From Streptomyces typhae (lineage in GTDB: Bacteria; Actinomycetota; Actinomycetes; Streptomycetales; Streptomycetaceae), in the NCBI RefSeq assembly GCF_009755605.1, contig NZ_WPNZ01000004.1, positions 1 through 64,000 on the forward strand: a stretch of DNA of 64,000 nucleotides, given 5' to 3'. Position numbers and translations under genes: made by a program. Of the stretch, positions 33,784 to 41,875 are shown in pieces. How positions within the stretch are numbered: position 1 is the stretch's first letter; the number at the start of each line of letters is the position of its first letter. The notes under the pieces are model-generated. The model was not told the origin of the DNA. It made no database searches and was given only the letters and a program-made list of their open reading frames with translations.

Positions 33784-35073
33784 TCACCCCTCTGCGGCGA
33801 CCTGCTTCTCGTACCCGACGAGCCGGACACAGGTGGCCACCCCGCGGACGATCTGCTCGACCTCCGCCAGGTCCGGGTAGGAGGGGCTGACGCGGATGAC
33901 GCTGTCCCGCGGATCCTTCCCGTACGGGTGCGTGGCGCCCGCCGGGGTCAGGGCGATGCCCGCGTCCCCGGCGCGGCGCACCACCTCGGCGGCGCAGCCG
34001 TCGGGGACGTTCAGGACGATGAAGTAGCCGCCCTTGGGCGTGGACCAGGTGGCGAGCCCGGTGTCGCCGAGCTCCTCGGCGAGGACGCGCAGCACCGCGT
34101 CGAACTTGGGGCGCAGCAGCGCGCGGTGGCGCCGCATGTGCGCGCGGACGCCGTCGGCGTCCCGCAGGAACAGGACGTGCCGGAGCTGGTTGACCTTGTC
34201 GGGGCCGATGGAGCGCTTGGCGCTGTGGCCGCGCAGCCAGGCGACGTTGGCGGGCGAGGAGCCGAAGAAGGCGACGCCCGCGCCACCGAAGGTGATCTTC
34301 GAGGTGGAGCCGAAAACGAAGGCCCGGTCGGGGTGGCCCGCGGCGGTGCACGCGCCGAGGATGTCACCGACCTCGGTCTCCTCGTCGGTGAGGTGGTGCA
34401 CCGCGTAGGCGTTGTCCCAGAAGATGCGGAAGTCCGGCGCGGCCGTCGGCATGGTGGCCAGGGCGCGGACGACGGCGTCGCTGTACGTCGTGCCGTCGGG
34501 GTTGCTGTACTTGGGCACGCACCAGATCCCCTTGATCGCCGGGTCGGCGGCGACGAGGCGCGTCACCTCGGCCATGTCGGGGCCCTCCGCGGTCATCGGT
34601 ACGGGGATCATCTCGATGCCGAAGCGCTCGCAGAGCGAGAAGTGCCGGTCGTAGCCGGGCACCGGGCACAGGAACGCGACGCGGTCCTCGTCGGCCCAGC
34701 GGCGCGGCGCCCCGGGCACGGTGCCGAGGAGGGCGTGGACCAGGCAGTCGTGCATCAGCTCCAGGCTGGAGTTGCCGACGGCGATGAGCTGCTCGACGGG
34801 CACCTGGAGGAAGCCGCTGAACATCTCGCGCAGCTCGGGCAGCCCGTTCGGGGCGCCGTAGTTGCGGCAGTCCGTTCCGTCGGCGGCGGTGTGCCGGTCG
34901 CCCGGCAGGCGCAGCAGGTCCGCGGACAGGTCGAGTTGGCGTGCGGACGGCTTGCCGCGCGTCAGGTCGAGCGAGAGCCCCTGGCCGAGCAGGTCGGCGT
35001 ACGCGCGCCGGGCCTCCTCCAGGCGTGCCGCCGCCGGGCCTGTTCCGGCGGGTACCTGAGCGGAAGTCGTCAT
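33784..35073 (-). CDS. PLP-dependent aminotransferase class I/II (aspartate-type)
   Basis: The 429-residue enzyme has SLDLTRGKPSARQLDLS near the start, NYGAPNGLPELREMFSGFL, VAFLCPVPGYDRHFSLCE and the PLP-lysine motif GSTSKITFGGAG (Lys near residue 258). It ends with the substrate-Arg region SVIRVSPSYPD. The LTRGKP start is typical of a distinct streptomycete aspartate/alanine-type aminotransferase family. ATG 35073 follows GAAGGA. It is on the same strand as the upstream serine hydrolase with a 145-bp gap, so it may have its own promoter. Confidence 0.9.
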   Translation of the reverse strand: MTTSAQVPAGTGPAAARLEEARRAYADLLGQGLSLDLTRGKPSARQLDLSADLLRLPGDRHTAADGTDCRNYGAPNGLPELREMFSGFLQVPVEQLIAVGNSSLELMHDCLVHALLGTVPGAPRRWADEDRVAFLCPVPGYDRHFSLCERFGIEMIPVPMTAEGPDMAEVTRLVAADPAIKGIWCVPKYSNPDGTTYSDAVVRALATMPTAAPDFRIFWDNAYAVHHLTDEETEVGDILGACTAAGHPDRAFVFGSTSKITFGGAGVAFFGSSPANVAWLRGHSAKRSIGPDKVNQLRHVLFLRDADGVRAHMRRHRALLRPKFDAVLRVLAEELGDTGLATWSTPKGGYFIVLNVPDGCAAEVVRRAGDAGIALTPAGATHPYGKDPRDSVIRVSPSYPDLAEVEQIVRGVATCVRLVGYEKQVAAEG

Positions 35074-35218
35074 GGTGCTGTCCTTCGGGTGCGTCGTACG
35101 GGGCGGCCGGTGCCGCGCGGGCACCGGCCGTGTTCGAACCATGGTGGCTCCTGCCCCGTACGGGCGCGGGCATGTCCCACGGGCCGGACGCCCCGCCGGG
35201 GGGCGGTCCGGGCGCGTG

Positions 35219-36496
35219 TCAGCGGGCCAGCGCCCGGTCCACCAGGCGCAGGGCGGCCCGTGCCTGGGCGTCCGCCGTGTCGTCGGTGCGCAGGGTGAAG
35301 AGGGCGGCGGTCGCGGCGCGGCGGCCGTCCTCGGTGACGCCGCTCTCCGAGACGGTGCCGAGGTGGGTGCCGCCGTGGAACCAGACGCCCTCGCCGCCGC
35401 GGCCGCCGGGCCGCCAGGCGATGCCCAGGCCGTACCGCACGCCCTCGGCCTCGATCCAGTCGTCCGCCGGCACGGTCTCCTTCATCGCGGCGAGCTGGTC
35501 CGGGCGCAGGAGTTGGCCGCCCAGGAGCGCGCGCAGGAACACGGCGAGGTCGTGCGGGGTGCTGATGAGGCCTCCGTCCGCGCCGCCGCCGGTGGCGAGG
35601 GAGGTGTCGGTGAGGCCCGCACGCCCCGGGAACTGGGTGTAGGCGGTCGCCGTCGGCTGCGGGACGTACGCGGAGGTGCCGGGGACGAGGGTCCTGGTGA
35701 GCCGGAGCGGCGCGACGACGCGTTCGTGGATCTCCTGGGCCCAGGGGTGGCCGGTGACCTGCTCGACGACGAGGCCGAGGAGCACGTAGTTGGTGTTGGA
35801 GTAGCCCCAGCGCCGCTTCCCCGGCGGGGCCGCCGGGTCGGGCAGCCACAGCGGCGGCTCGCCGAGGGCGGCCCGCACCCGCTCCCGCGGGGACGTGACC
35901 CGGAAGCGGCCCTTGCGGTAGCCCTCGGGCGTGAAGTCGTCCGCGCCGCCCGCCACGGCCACGTAGTCGTTCAGGCCGCTGGTCTGGCGCAGCAGGTCGG
36001 CGAGGGTGATCCTGCGGCCGTCGTTGCCGTTGCCGGTGACCAGGCCGGGCAGCAGCCGCTCCACGGTGTCGTCGAGCGCGATCCTTCCCTCGCCCACGAG
36101 TTGCAGGACGACCGTGGCGGTGAAGGGCTTGGTGTCGCTGCCGATGCGGTAGTACGCGTCCCAGGGCACCGGCGCGCGGCTCGTGAGGTCCGCGGTGCCG
36201 GACCGGGCGGCGGCGCGGGACCGGCCGTCCTGGACTTCCGCGAGGACGCCGGTGGTTCCGGCGGCGCGGATGGCGTCCACGTCGGCTTGGAGGGCCTGGC
36301 GAAGGGACTCCTGGAGGGGCTCGTGGCGGGGGTTCCGGCGGGGTCCTCGGCGGGCTGGGTCCTGCCCGGCCGCCCGGCCGGGGGCGCCGTGCCGGGGCCG
36401 CGCGGCGGCGGTCCCCGCGCCCGCCCCCGTAAGGACTGCCGCGGCGGCGGCCGCCAGACCCCCGCGCCGGCTGACCACCGGTCCGCGCGCGGTCAC
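35219..36496 (-). CDS. Secreted serine hydrolase, class C beta-lactamase/DD-peptidase fold
   Basis: The 425-residue protein has a Tat-like signal (VSRRGGLAAAAAAVLTGAGAG). The mature enzyme has the SxxK nucleophile block IGSDTKPFTA near residue 118, the YSN motif in GYSNTNYVLLG near residue 234 and an HGGTHLG box in place of KTG near residue 377. Such proteins act on D-Ala-D-Ala peptides, D-amino-acid peptides or esters; activity on beta-lactams is not implied. The GTG start overlaps the stop of the S33 peptidase gene as GTGA, so the two secreted hydrolases are co-translated. Confidence 0.9.
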   Translation of the reverse strand: MTARGPVVSRRGGLAAAAAAVLTGAGAGTAAARPRHGAPGRAAGQDPARRGPRRNPRHEPLQESLRQALQADVDAIRAAGTTGVLAEVQDGRSRAAARSGTADLTSRAPVPWDAYYRIGSDTKPFTATVVLQLVGEGRIALDDTVERLLPGLVTGNGNDGRRITLADLLRQTSGLNDYVAVAGGADDFTPEGYRKGRFRVTSPRERVRAALGEPPLWLPDPAAPPGKRRWGYSNTNYVLLGLVVEQVTGHPWAQEIHERVVAPLRLTRTLVPGTSAYVPQPTATAYTQFPGRAGLTDTSLATGGGADGGLISTPHDLAVFLRALLGGQLLRPDQLAAMKETVPADDWIEAEGVRYGLGIAWRPGGRGGEGVWFHGGTHLGTVSESGVTEDGRRAATAALFTLRTDDTADAQARAALRLVDRALAR

Positions 36497-38070
36497 CGCC
36501 CGGCTCCGGCGGGCGGGCAGGTGAGGTCGCGGCCGGGCAGGGTGCCGTCGCGGAGGTAGTCGTTGACGGCGTCGTCGGCGCACGGCACGGGACGGTTCCC
36601 CTCGGTGCCGCGCCCGTACACGCCGTGCGACCTGATGTCGGCCGTCACCAGGCGCGATCCGGTGAGCCTGCGGTGCAGGGCGAGTGCCCCTTCGTAGGGG
36701 ACGTTGTTGTCGCGGCGGGCCTGGAGCATCAGGACGGGCACGTCGTTGCGGACGTCGGTGCCCCGTTCGCGGGATTCGCCCTTCCAGAACGCGCACGGCG
36801 AGATCATGCCGTTGGCCCACGGGCCGAAAACGGGCTGGGTGGCGCGGCTGCGGACGCTGTTGCGCCAGTACGTCTCCGGGTCCTTCGGCCAGCCACCGGC
36901 GGGCCAGCCGCCGTCACCGCACATGAACAGCGCCCCGCCCACCATGGCGTCCTCCAGGTCCGGCGAGTTCAGGAACTGGAGCATGGCGGCGAGTTCGGGC
37001 CCCGGCTCCACCTGCTTGCCCGCCGCGGCGTCCGCCACGTCCCGCACGACGGCGGCGAGAGCGGGGTCGCCCTCCTCGTTCTGGACGAACTGGCGCAGGA
37101 AAAGGCGCAGCACCGGTGCGTTCAGGCGGACATCGCCGATCCGCACGAGGTGCCGCTCGGCGCGGTCGAGCACGCGCTGCACGGTCGCCCGCACCTGGGG
37201 CGCGGTACGGCCGAGGCGGTACCGGTCGTGGTGCCGTGCGGCCCACCGGGCCCATTCGTCGAGGCCCTCCTCCAGCGGGGTGCCCGCGCTCCGGAACAGC
37301 TCGTACTGGGTGGCGGCCGGGTCGGTGGAGGAGTCGATGACCACGCGGTCCGCGCTGCGGGGGAACATCTGGGTGAAGACGGCGCCCAGGTCGGCGCCGT
37401 AGGAGGTGCCGAAGTACGACATCCGGGGCTCGCCGAGCGCGGCCCTGATGGCGTCCATGTCGCGGGCCACGTTGCGGGTCGAGGCGTGCGGCAGGAGCGC
37501 GGCGTTGTCCCCGTGCTCCTGGCAGCGCCGGGCGGTCTCGCGGGCCGACGCGACCGACGTCTCGAAGTCCGCGCGCGGCGAGGTGACCGGGCCCGGCGGT
37601 TTCGACGGCGCGGCGGGGGCGCAGCGGATGGGGCTGCTGTCACCGAGGAAGCGCGGATCGAACCCGATCAGGTCGTAGTGCGCGGCGACGTCCTTCAGGG
37701 CCGGGCGCAGGGAGAGGGTGTGGGCGAGCCCGGTGCCGCCGGGGCCGCCGGGGTTGGAGAGCAGGATGCCGCGCCGTTCGCCCGGCGCCGTGGCCTTGAT
37801 CCGGGAGACGGCGACACGGATCGTCCGGCCGCCGGGGTCGGCGTAGTCGAGCGGCACGGTCACGTGCGCGCACTGCGCCCCGGCCTCGTTCAGCTCGGTC
37901 TGCGCCGCCGGGCACGGTCCCCAGTCGAGGCGCTGCCGCGGCAGGTCCGGCCTGGGTGCGGTCTGCTGCGCGGGCGTGGTCCGCTGCGCGGGCGCGGCGG
38001 TGGCGGGGACGGCCGCGGTGAGTAACGCGGCCAGGCCGAGGCCCAGGGTGACCGTGGACGGGATGCGCAT
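36493..38070 (-). CDS. Secreted S33 peptidase, tripeptidyl aminopeptidase (TAP) type
   Basis: The 525-residue protein has a signal peptide (STVTLGLGLAALLTAAVPATAAPA) followed by DWGPCPA, an opening typical of secreted streptomycete S33 peptidases. LSNPGGPGGTG forms the oxyanion loop, FDPRFLGDSSP follows, and the nucleophile elbow is FGTSYGADLG near residue 222. The C-terminal TAP-like domain contains PVLMLQARRDNNVPYEGAL (catalytic Asp region) and IRSHGVYG (His). It probably removes tripeptides or dipeptides from extracellular peptides. ATG 38070 follows GAGGAG. It is the first gene of an operon with the class C-type serine hydrolase. Confidence 0.9.
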   Translation of the reverse strand: MRIPSTVTLGLGLAALLTAAVPATAAPAQRTTPAQQTAPRPDLPRQRLDWGPCPAAQTELNEAGAQCAHVTVPLDYADPGGRTIRVAVSRIKATAPGERRGILLSNPGGPGGTGLAHTLSLRPALKDVAAHYDLIGFDPRFLGDSSPIRCAPAAPSKPPGPVTSPRADFETSVASARETARRCQEHGDNAALLPHASTRNVARDMDAIRAALGEPRMSYFGTSYGADLGAVFTQMFPRSADRVVIDSSTDPAATQYELFRSAGTPLEEGLDEWARWAARHHDRYRLGRTAPQVRATVQRVLDRAERHLVRIGDVRLNAPVLRLFLRQFVQNEEGDPALAAVVRDVADAAAGKQVEPGPELAAMLQFLNSPDLEDAMVGGALFMCGDGGWPAGGWPKDPETYWRNSVRSRATQPVFGPWANGMISPCAFWKGESRERGTDVRNDVPVLMLQARRDNNVPYEGALALHRRLTGSRLVTADIRSHGVYGRGTEGNRPVPCADDAVNDYLRDGTLPGRDLTCPPAGAGR

Positions 38071-38203
38071 GGTGCTCCTCGTGTCGGACGTGGTCGTCAC
38101 CATGACGCTATGAAGATCCGCGGCACCGGACCATGCGGCTGCCCGGCTCACACTTCGTGGGGCGGGCGGTATTGACAGGGGTCGTCCGGCCCGCCGCGGT
38201 GGT

Positions 38204-39409
38204 TCAGGAACTGCCGTCCGTGCCGGGGCTGTCGGCGGCGGACTCGGCTCCGGCGGCGGCGAAGGGCCCCTCCGTGCCGAACACCGCCGCCGCGAAGCGC
38301 TCGCCCATGCGGAGGTGGGTGGCCGCGTCGGGGTGCAGGGCGTCGGGCAGCGGCAGTTCGGCGAAGTCGCTCTCGCCGTAGAGTTCGCGGCCGTCGAGGT
38401 GGTGCAGGTTCGGGTCCTGCTCCGCCCGCTCCCCGACGATGCGGGCCAGCTCCTCGCGGATGACGTTCAGGGTCAGCTTGCCGCTCGCGCGCTCCGCGGG
38501 GTCGCCCATGGCCTTGAAGCGCAGGCGCCCCTCGTCGAGGCCGCTGAAGTCCGGTGCGCAGGGGCCCGGGGTGTCCTCGTGGATGGGGCACAGGATGGGC
38601 GACACGACCAGGAGCGGCGCGGTGGGGTGGCCCTCGCGGAGGGTGTCGAGGAAGCCGTGCACGGCGGGACCGAAGGCGCGCAGGCGCATCAGGTCCGCGT
38701 TGACCACGTTGATGCCCAGCTTGACGCTGATCACGTCGGCGGGGGTGTCCCGCATGGCGCGAGCGGTGAAGGGGTCGAGCAGGGCGCCGCCGCCGAAGCC
38801 CAGGTTGACCAGGTCCACTCCGGCGAGCGCGGCGGCGCGTGCGGGCCAGGTGCCGGTGGGGGTCGCGGCGTCGGAGCCGTGGCTGATGGAGCTGCCGTGG
38901 TGCAGCCAGACCTTGCGCCCGCGGTCCGGCACGGGCTCGACGGGGGCGTCGGTGCGCAGGGCGACCAGTTCGGTGGTCTCGTTGTGGGGCAGCCAGATCT
39001 CGACGTCCTTGACGCGGTCGGGCAGCCCGGCGAAGCGTACGGTGACCGGCTCGCCGGGGGTGTGCTCCATGGTGCCGGCGCTCATGTCGACGGTGAGCGT
39101 GCTGCCGCCCGCCGCCACGGCCCGGCCGCTCGGCTCCCCGTCGACGAGCAGGTCGTACACGCCGTCCGGGCGGGGCGGGGCACCGACGTAGACGCGTTTG
39201 GTGGGCAGTGTGTCCAGTTCGACGACGGTGGCGCGGGTGCGCAGCGCGAGGCGGACGCCGGAGGGCTGGGACTCGGCCATGGCGAGCTGCGGGTCGGAGC
39301 ACTGGGCGCGGGCCCGCGCGGGCAGCCGGTGCGGCAGCACGCCGTGCGCGGTGCGTTCGAGGTCGAGGGCGCCTCGCAGGAGGTCGCCGGTGAGAGGGGT
39401 GGTGTGCAT
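38204..39409 (-). CDS. SGNH/GDSL-type hydrolase
   Basis: The 401-residue protein has an N-terminal beta-sandwich-like region (about residues 1-160) and a C-terminal SGNH domain. The nucleophile block is WLHHGSSISHGSDA near residue 172, then VNLGFGGGALLDPF (Gly block), VISVKLGINVVNADLM (Asn block) and PDALHPDAATHLRMG with the catalytic Asp-His. Enzymes of this type are esterases acting on acyl groups of sugars, lipids or peptides. It has no clear signal peptide. It lies 83 bp downstream of the TetR gene on the same strand and is likely part of the same transcript and regulated by that TetR. Confidence 0.88.
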   Translation of the reverse strand: MHTTPLTGDLLRGALDLERTAHGVLPHRLPARARAQCSDPQLAMAESQPSGVRLALRTRATVVELDTLPTKRVYVGAPPRPDGVYDLLVDGEPSGRAVAAGGSTLTVDMSAGTMEHTPGEPVTVRFAGLPDRVKDVEIWLPHNETTELVALRTDAPVEPVPDRGRKVWLHHGSSISHGSDAATPTGTWPARAAALAGVDLVNLGFGGGALLDPFTARAMRDTPADVISVKLGINVVNADLMRLRAFGPAVHGFLDTLREGHPTAPLLVVSPILCPIHEDTPGPCAPDFSGLDEGRLRFKAMGDPAERASGKLTLNVIREELARIVGERAEQDPNLHHLDGRELYGESDFAELPLPDALHPDAATHLRMGERFAAAVFGTEGPFAAAGAESAADSPGTDGSS

Positions 39410-39492
39410 GGTTCTCAACCTGTCGGTGGGACTTCGGGCTTCGGCTTCGGTACGAGGGGGCGGCGCAGCCCGGGACGGGTCGGCGGAGGCGG

Positions 39493-40065
39493 TCAGGTGG
39501 CCGTCGGCCAGTTGCGCAGCAGCGCGTCGAGCGCGTCGACGATGCGGGTCCAGGACTCCTGGGAGTCGGGGGCGCTGTGGCTGAAGCCGCCCGCGGACTC
39601 CAGGCTGACGTAGCCGTGGAAGACGCTGCCGAGGAGGCGGACCGCGTGTGTCTCCTCGGGCTCCGCGAGGGCGTAGCCGCGCAGGAGGGCGCGGGACATC
39701 GCTGCGTGCCGGGGGCCCGCGCTCGCGGCCGCCGTCCCGGGGTCCAGGGGGAACCGGGCCGCGGTGTACCGGCCGGGGTGCTCGCGGGCGTAGTCGCGGT
39801 AGACGTCGGCGAACGCGGCGAGCGCGTCCTTGCCGGCCCGGCCCGCGATGGCGGCGGCGCACCGGTCGGCGAGTTCCTCCAGGGCGAGCAGGGCGATCCG
39901 TGTCCTGAGGTCGTGGGAGTTCCGCACGTGCGAGTACAGGCTCGCGGCCTTCACGTCGAAGTGCCTGGCGATCGCCGAGACGGTCACCTGGTCGAAGCCG
40001 ACCTCGTCGGCGAGGTCCGCCCCGGCCCGCGCCAGCCGCTCGGCGGTCAGTCCTGCGCGCGCCAT
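39493..40065 (-). CDS. TetR-family transcriptional regulator
   Basis: The 190-residue protein has a TetR helix-turn-helix (GFDQVTVSAIARHFDVKAASLYSHVRNSHDLRTRIA, residues about 22-57) and a C-terminal WHG-type domain (DVYRDYAREHPGRYTA, SVFHGYVSLESAGGF). ATG 40065 lies after GGAACGGAGACGG. A perfect 10-bp-arm palindrome 50 bp upstream, strikingly AT-rich, is its probable operator, giving autoregulation and control of the downstream SGNH hydrolase gene. The inducer is unknown. Confidence 0.92.
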   Translation of the reverse strand: MARAGLTAERLARAGADLADEVGFDQVTVSAIARHFDVKAASLYSHVRNSHDLRTRIALLALEELADRCAAAIAGRAGKDALAAFADVYRDYAREHPGRYTAARFPLDPGTAAASAGPRHAAMSRALLRGYALAEPEETHAVRLLGSVFHGYVSLESAGGFSHSAPDSQESWTRIVDALDALLRNWPTAT

Positions 40066-40114
40066 GTCCGTCTCCGTTCCTCCCTCGCCCCACCTTCCCC
40101 TGAAGCGATTATGC

Positions 40115-40139
40115 ATTTGCCTAATACATTTAGGCAAAT
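40115..40139. promoter_or_regulatory. Operator of the TetR regulator, perfect 10-bp inverted repeat
   Basis: ATTTGCCTAA-N5-TTAGGCAAAT is a flawless 25-bp palindrome in otherwise very GC-rich DNA, located about 50 bp before the TetR start. Its size and position are typical for a TetR dimer site. Confidence 0.75.
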
Positions 40140-40160
40140 GGCATTAGAGCGATGGCACAC

Positions 40161-40194
40161 GAAAGAGGGGCCCTCCGAGGAGGGCCCCTCTTTC
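40161..40194 (-). terminator. Strong factor-independent hairpin after gap
   Basis: GAAAGAGGGGCCCTC at 40161-40175 pairs perfectly over 15 bp with GAGGGCCCCTCTTTC at 40180-40194, leaving a 4-nt loop. It starts 17 bp after the gap stop and isolates gap from the TetR operon downstream. Confidence 0.85.
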
Positions 40195-40211
40195 GGCGCG
40201 CGCCCTGCGGC

Positions 40212-41657
40212 TCAGACCGCCACGGCGGGGTACGTCGGGTACTCGACACCCGAGACGTGCTGGACGACGCGGATGACCTGGCAGGAGTAGCCGAACTCGT
40301 TGTCGTACCAGAGGTAGAGGATCGCGTTGTCGCCGTCGACCTTGGTGGCGCCCGCGTCCACGATCGACGCGTGCCGGGAGCCGACGAAGTCCATGGAGAC
40401 GGCGTCCGGCGCGGTGGTGAAGTCGATCTGGCGCTTCAGGGGCGAGTTCAGCGAGACGTCGCGGAGGTGGTCGAGGACCTCCTCGCGGGTGGTCTCGCGG
40501 CCCAGGCGCAGGCTCAGGATGGCGATCGACACGTCCGGGACGGGCACGCGGATCGAGCTGCCGGTGATGGGGGCCTTGAGGTCCGGCAGGGCCTTGGCGA
40601 CGGCGGAGGCGGCACCGGTCTCGGTGATCACCATGTTGAGCGGGGCCGAGCGGCCGCGGCGGTCGGCCTTGTGGTAGTTGTCCAGGAGGTTCTGGTCGTT
40701 GGTGAACGAGTGGACCGTCTCCACGTGCCCGCGCAGCACGCCGTACTCGTCGTCCATGGCCTTCAGCGGCGGCACGATGGCGTTGGTGGTGCAGGAGGCG
40801 CAGGACAGGATCTGCTCGTCCGGCTTGATCGTGTCGTGGTTGACGCCGTGCACGATGTTCGGGACGTCGCCCTTGCCCGGCGCGGTCAGGACGACCTTGT
40901 CGATGCCGGGGCGCAGGTGGAGGGAGAGGCCCTCGCGGTCGCGCCACTTGCCGGTGTTGTCGATGAGGATGGCGTCCTTGATGCCGTACGCCGTGTAGTC
41001 GACCTCGGACGGGTCGTTCGCGTAGATCACCTTGATGGCGTTGCCGTTGGCGACGATGGTGTCGGTCGCCTCGTCCACGGTGATCGTGCCCTGGAACTGG
41101 CCGTGGATGGAGTCGCGCCGCAGCAGCGAGGCACGCTTGACCAGATCCTGCTCGCCGCCCCCGCGGACGACGATGGCGCGCAGCCGCAGACCGTTGCCGG
41201 AACCGGCCTTCTCGATCAGGAGGCGGGCGACGAGGCGCCCGATGCGGCCGAAGCCGTACAGGACGACGTCGCGGCCCGCGCCGCGCTCGATCTTGTTGGC
41301 GCCGGTGGCGCCCGCGACGGCCTCCGCGGTGAACTCGGCCACCGACAGGCCGCGGTCGTCGGCCCGGTAGGTGGCGGCGAGCATGCCGATGTCGATCTGG
41401 GAGGGGCCGAGGTCGAGGGCGGTGAGCGCCTGGAGGAAGGGCAGCGTCTCGGTGACCGAGAGCTCCGCGCCCGCGATCTGCCGGGCGAAGCGGTGGGTCT
41501 TGAGGATGCTGACCACCGACTTGTTCACCAGGGAGCGGCTGTGCAGCAGGACGGTCACGTCCCGCTCGCGGTGCAGCTTCCCGATGATCGGGATCATCGA
41601 CTCCGCGATCTCCTCGCGGTTCTTCCAGTTGGTGAACGAGTCGTCATTGACAGTCAC
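40212..41657 (-). CDS. gap: Glyceraldehyde-3-phosphate dehydrogenase, long form
   Basis: The 481-residue protein is far longer than the usual 335. About 125 N-terminal residues (EEIAESMIPIIGKLHRERDV and onward) precede the NAD-binding start VVLYGFGRIGRLVARLL. The catalytic cysteine lies in SCASCTTNAIVPPLKAM near residue 288. The substrate-binding ITGSSIRVPVPDVSIAIL and C-terminal LYLWYDNEFGYSCQVIRV are canonical. Long-form enzymes of this type are found in many actinobacteria as a second GAPDH, with a possible gluconeogenic role. GTG 41657 fits the protein start although the ribosome-binding site is weak. It is divergent from the aldehyde dehydrogenase gene; a perfect terminator follows. Confidence 0.92.
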   Translation of the reverse strand: MTVNDDSFTNWKNREEIAESMIPIIGKLHRERDVTVLLHSRSLVNKSVVSILKTHRFARQIAGAELSVTETLPFLQALTALDLGPSQIDIGMLAATYRADDRGLSVAEFTAEAVAGATGANKIERGAGRDVVLYGFGRIGRLVARLLIEKAGSGNGLRLRAIVVRGGGEQDLVKRASLLRRDSIHGQFQGTITVDEATDTIVANGNAIKVIYANDPSEVDYTAYGIKDAILIDNTGKWRDREGLSLHLRPGIDKVVLTAPGKGDVPNIVHGVNHDTIKPDEQILSCASCTTNAIVPPLKAMDDEYGVLRGHVETVHSFTNDQNLLDNYHKADRRGRSAPLNMVITETGAASAVAKALPDLKAPITGSSIRVPVPDVSIAILSLRLGRETTREEVLDHLRDVSLNSPLKRQIDFTTAPDAVSMDFVGSRHASIVDAGATKVDGDNAILYLWYDNEFGYSCQVIRVVQHVSGVEYPTYPAVAV

Positions 41658-41717
41658 AGGAGTATCTTTCGAGCTAGGCGGCGCTCATATGCTAACCCCA
41701 CCGCTCTCCGGCCCTTC

Positions 41718-41765
41718 AGGGGGTGCCCTCGCGGGCCTTCCAGGGGTGCCTTTCCGAGGGGTGCC
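41718..41765. repeat. Three direct repeats of GGGGTGCC between gap and the aldehyde dehydrogenase
   Basis: GGGGTGCC occurs three times, within 41718-41727, 41742-41750 and 41757-41765, in the 218-bp divergent intergenic region. Direct repeats in this location could bind a regulator of one or both genes. Confidence 0.5.
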
Positions 41766-41875
41766 GTGGATCCTGCGTGCGGCTGCCTCCGGCCGGGTAC
41801 GCGGCAGGCCCCCGCGTTGCGCCCCGGCGCACCCGGGGCCAAGGTCGTAGTCAGGCTCACAAGGAGGCCAGAGGC

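Noticed and set aside
35219..36496. A beta-lactam resistance gene
   Set aside because: The class C fold motifs are present, but the KTG box is replaced by HGG-type sequence and such secreted serine hydrolases usually have other substrates; resistance cannot be claimed.
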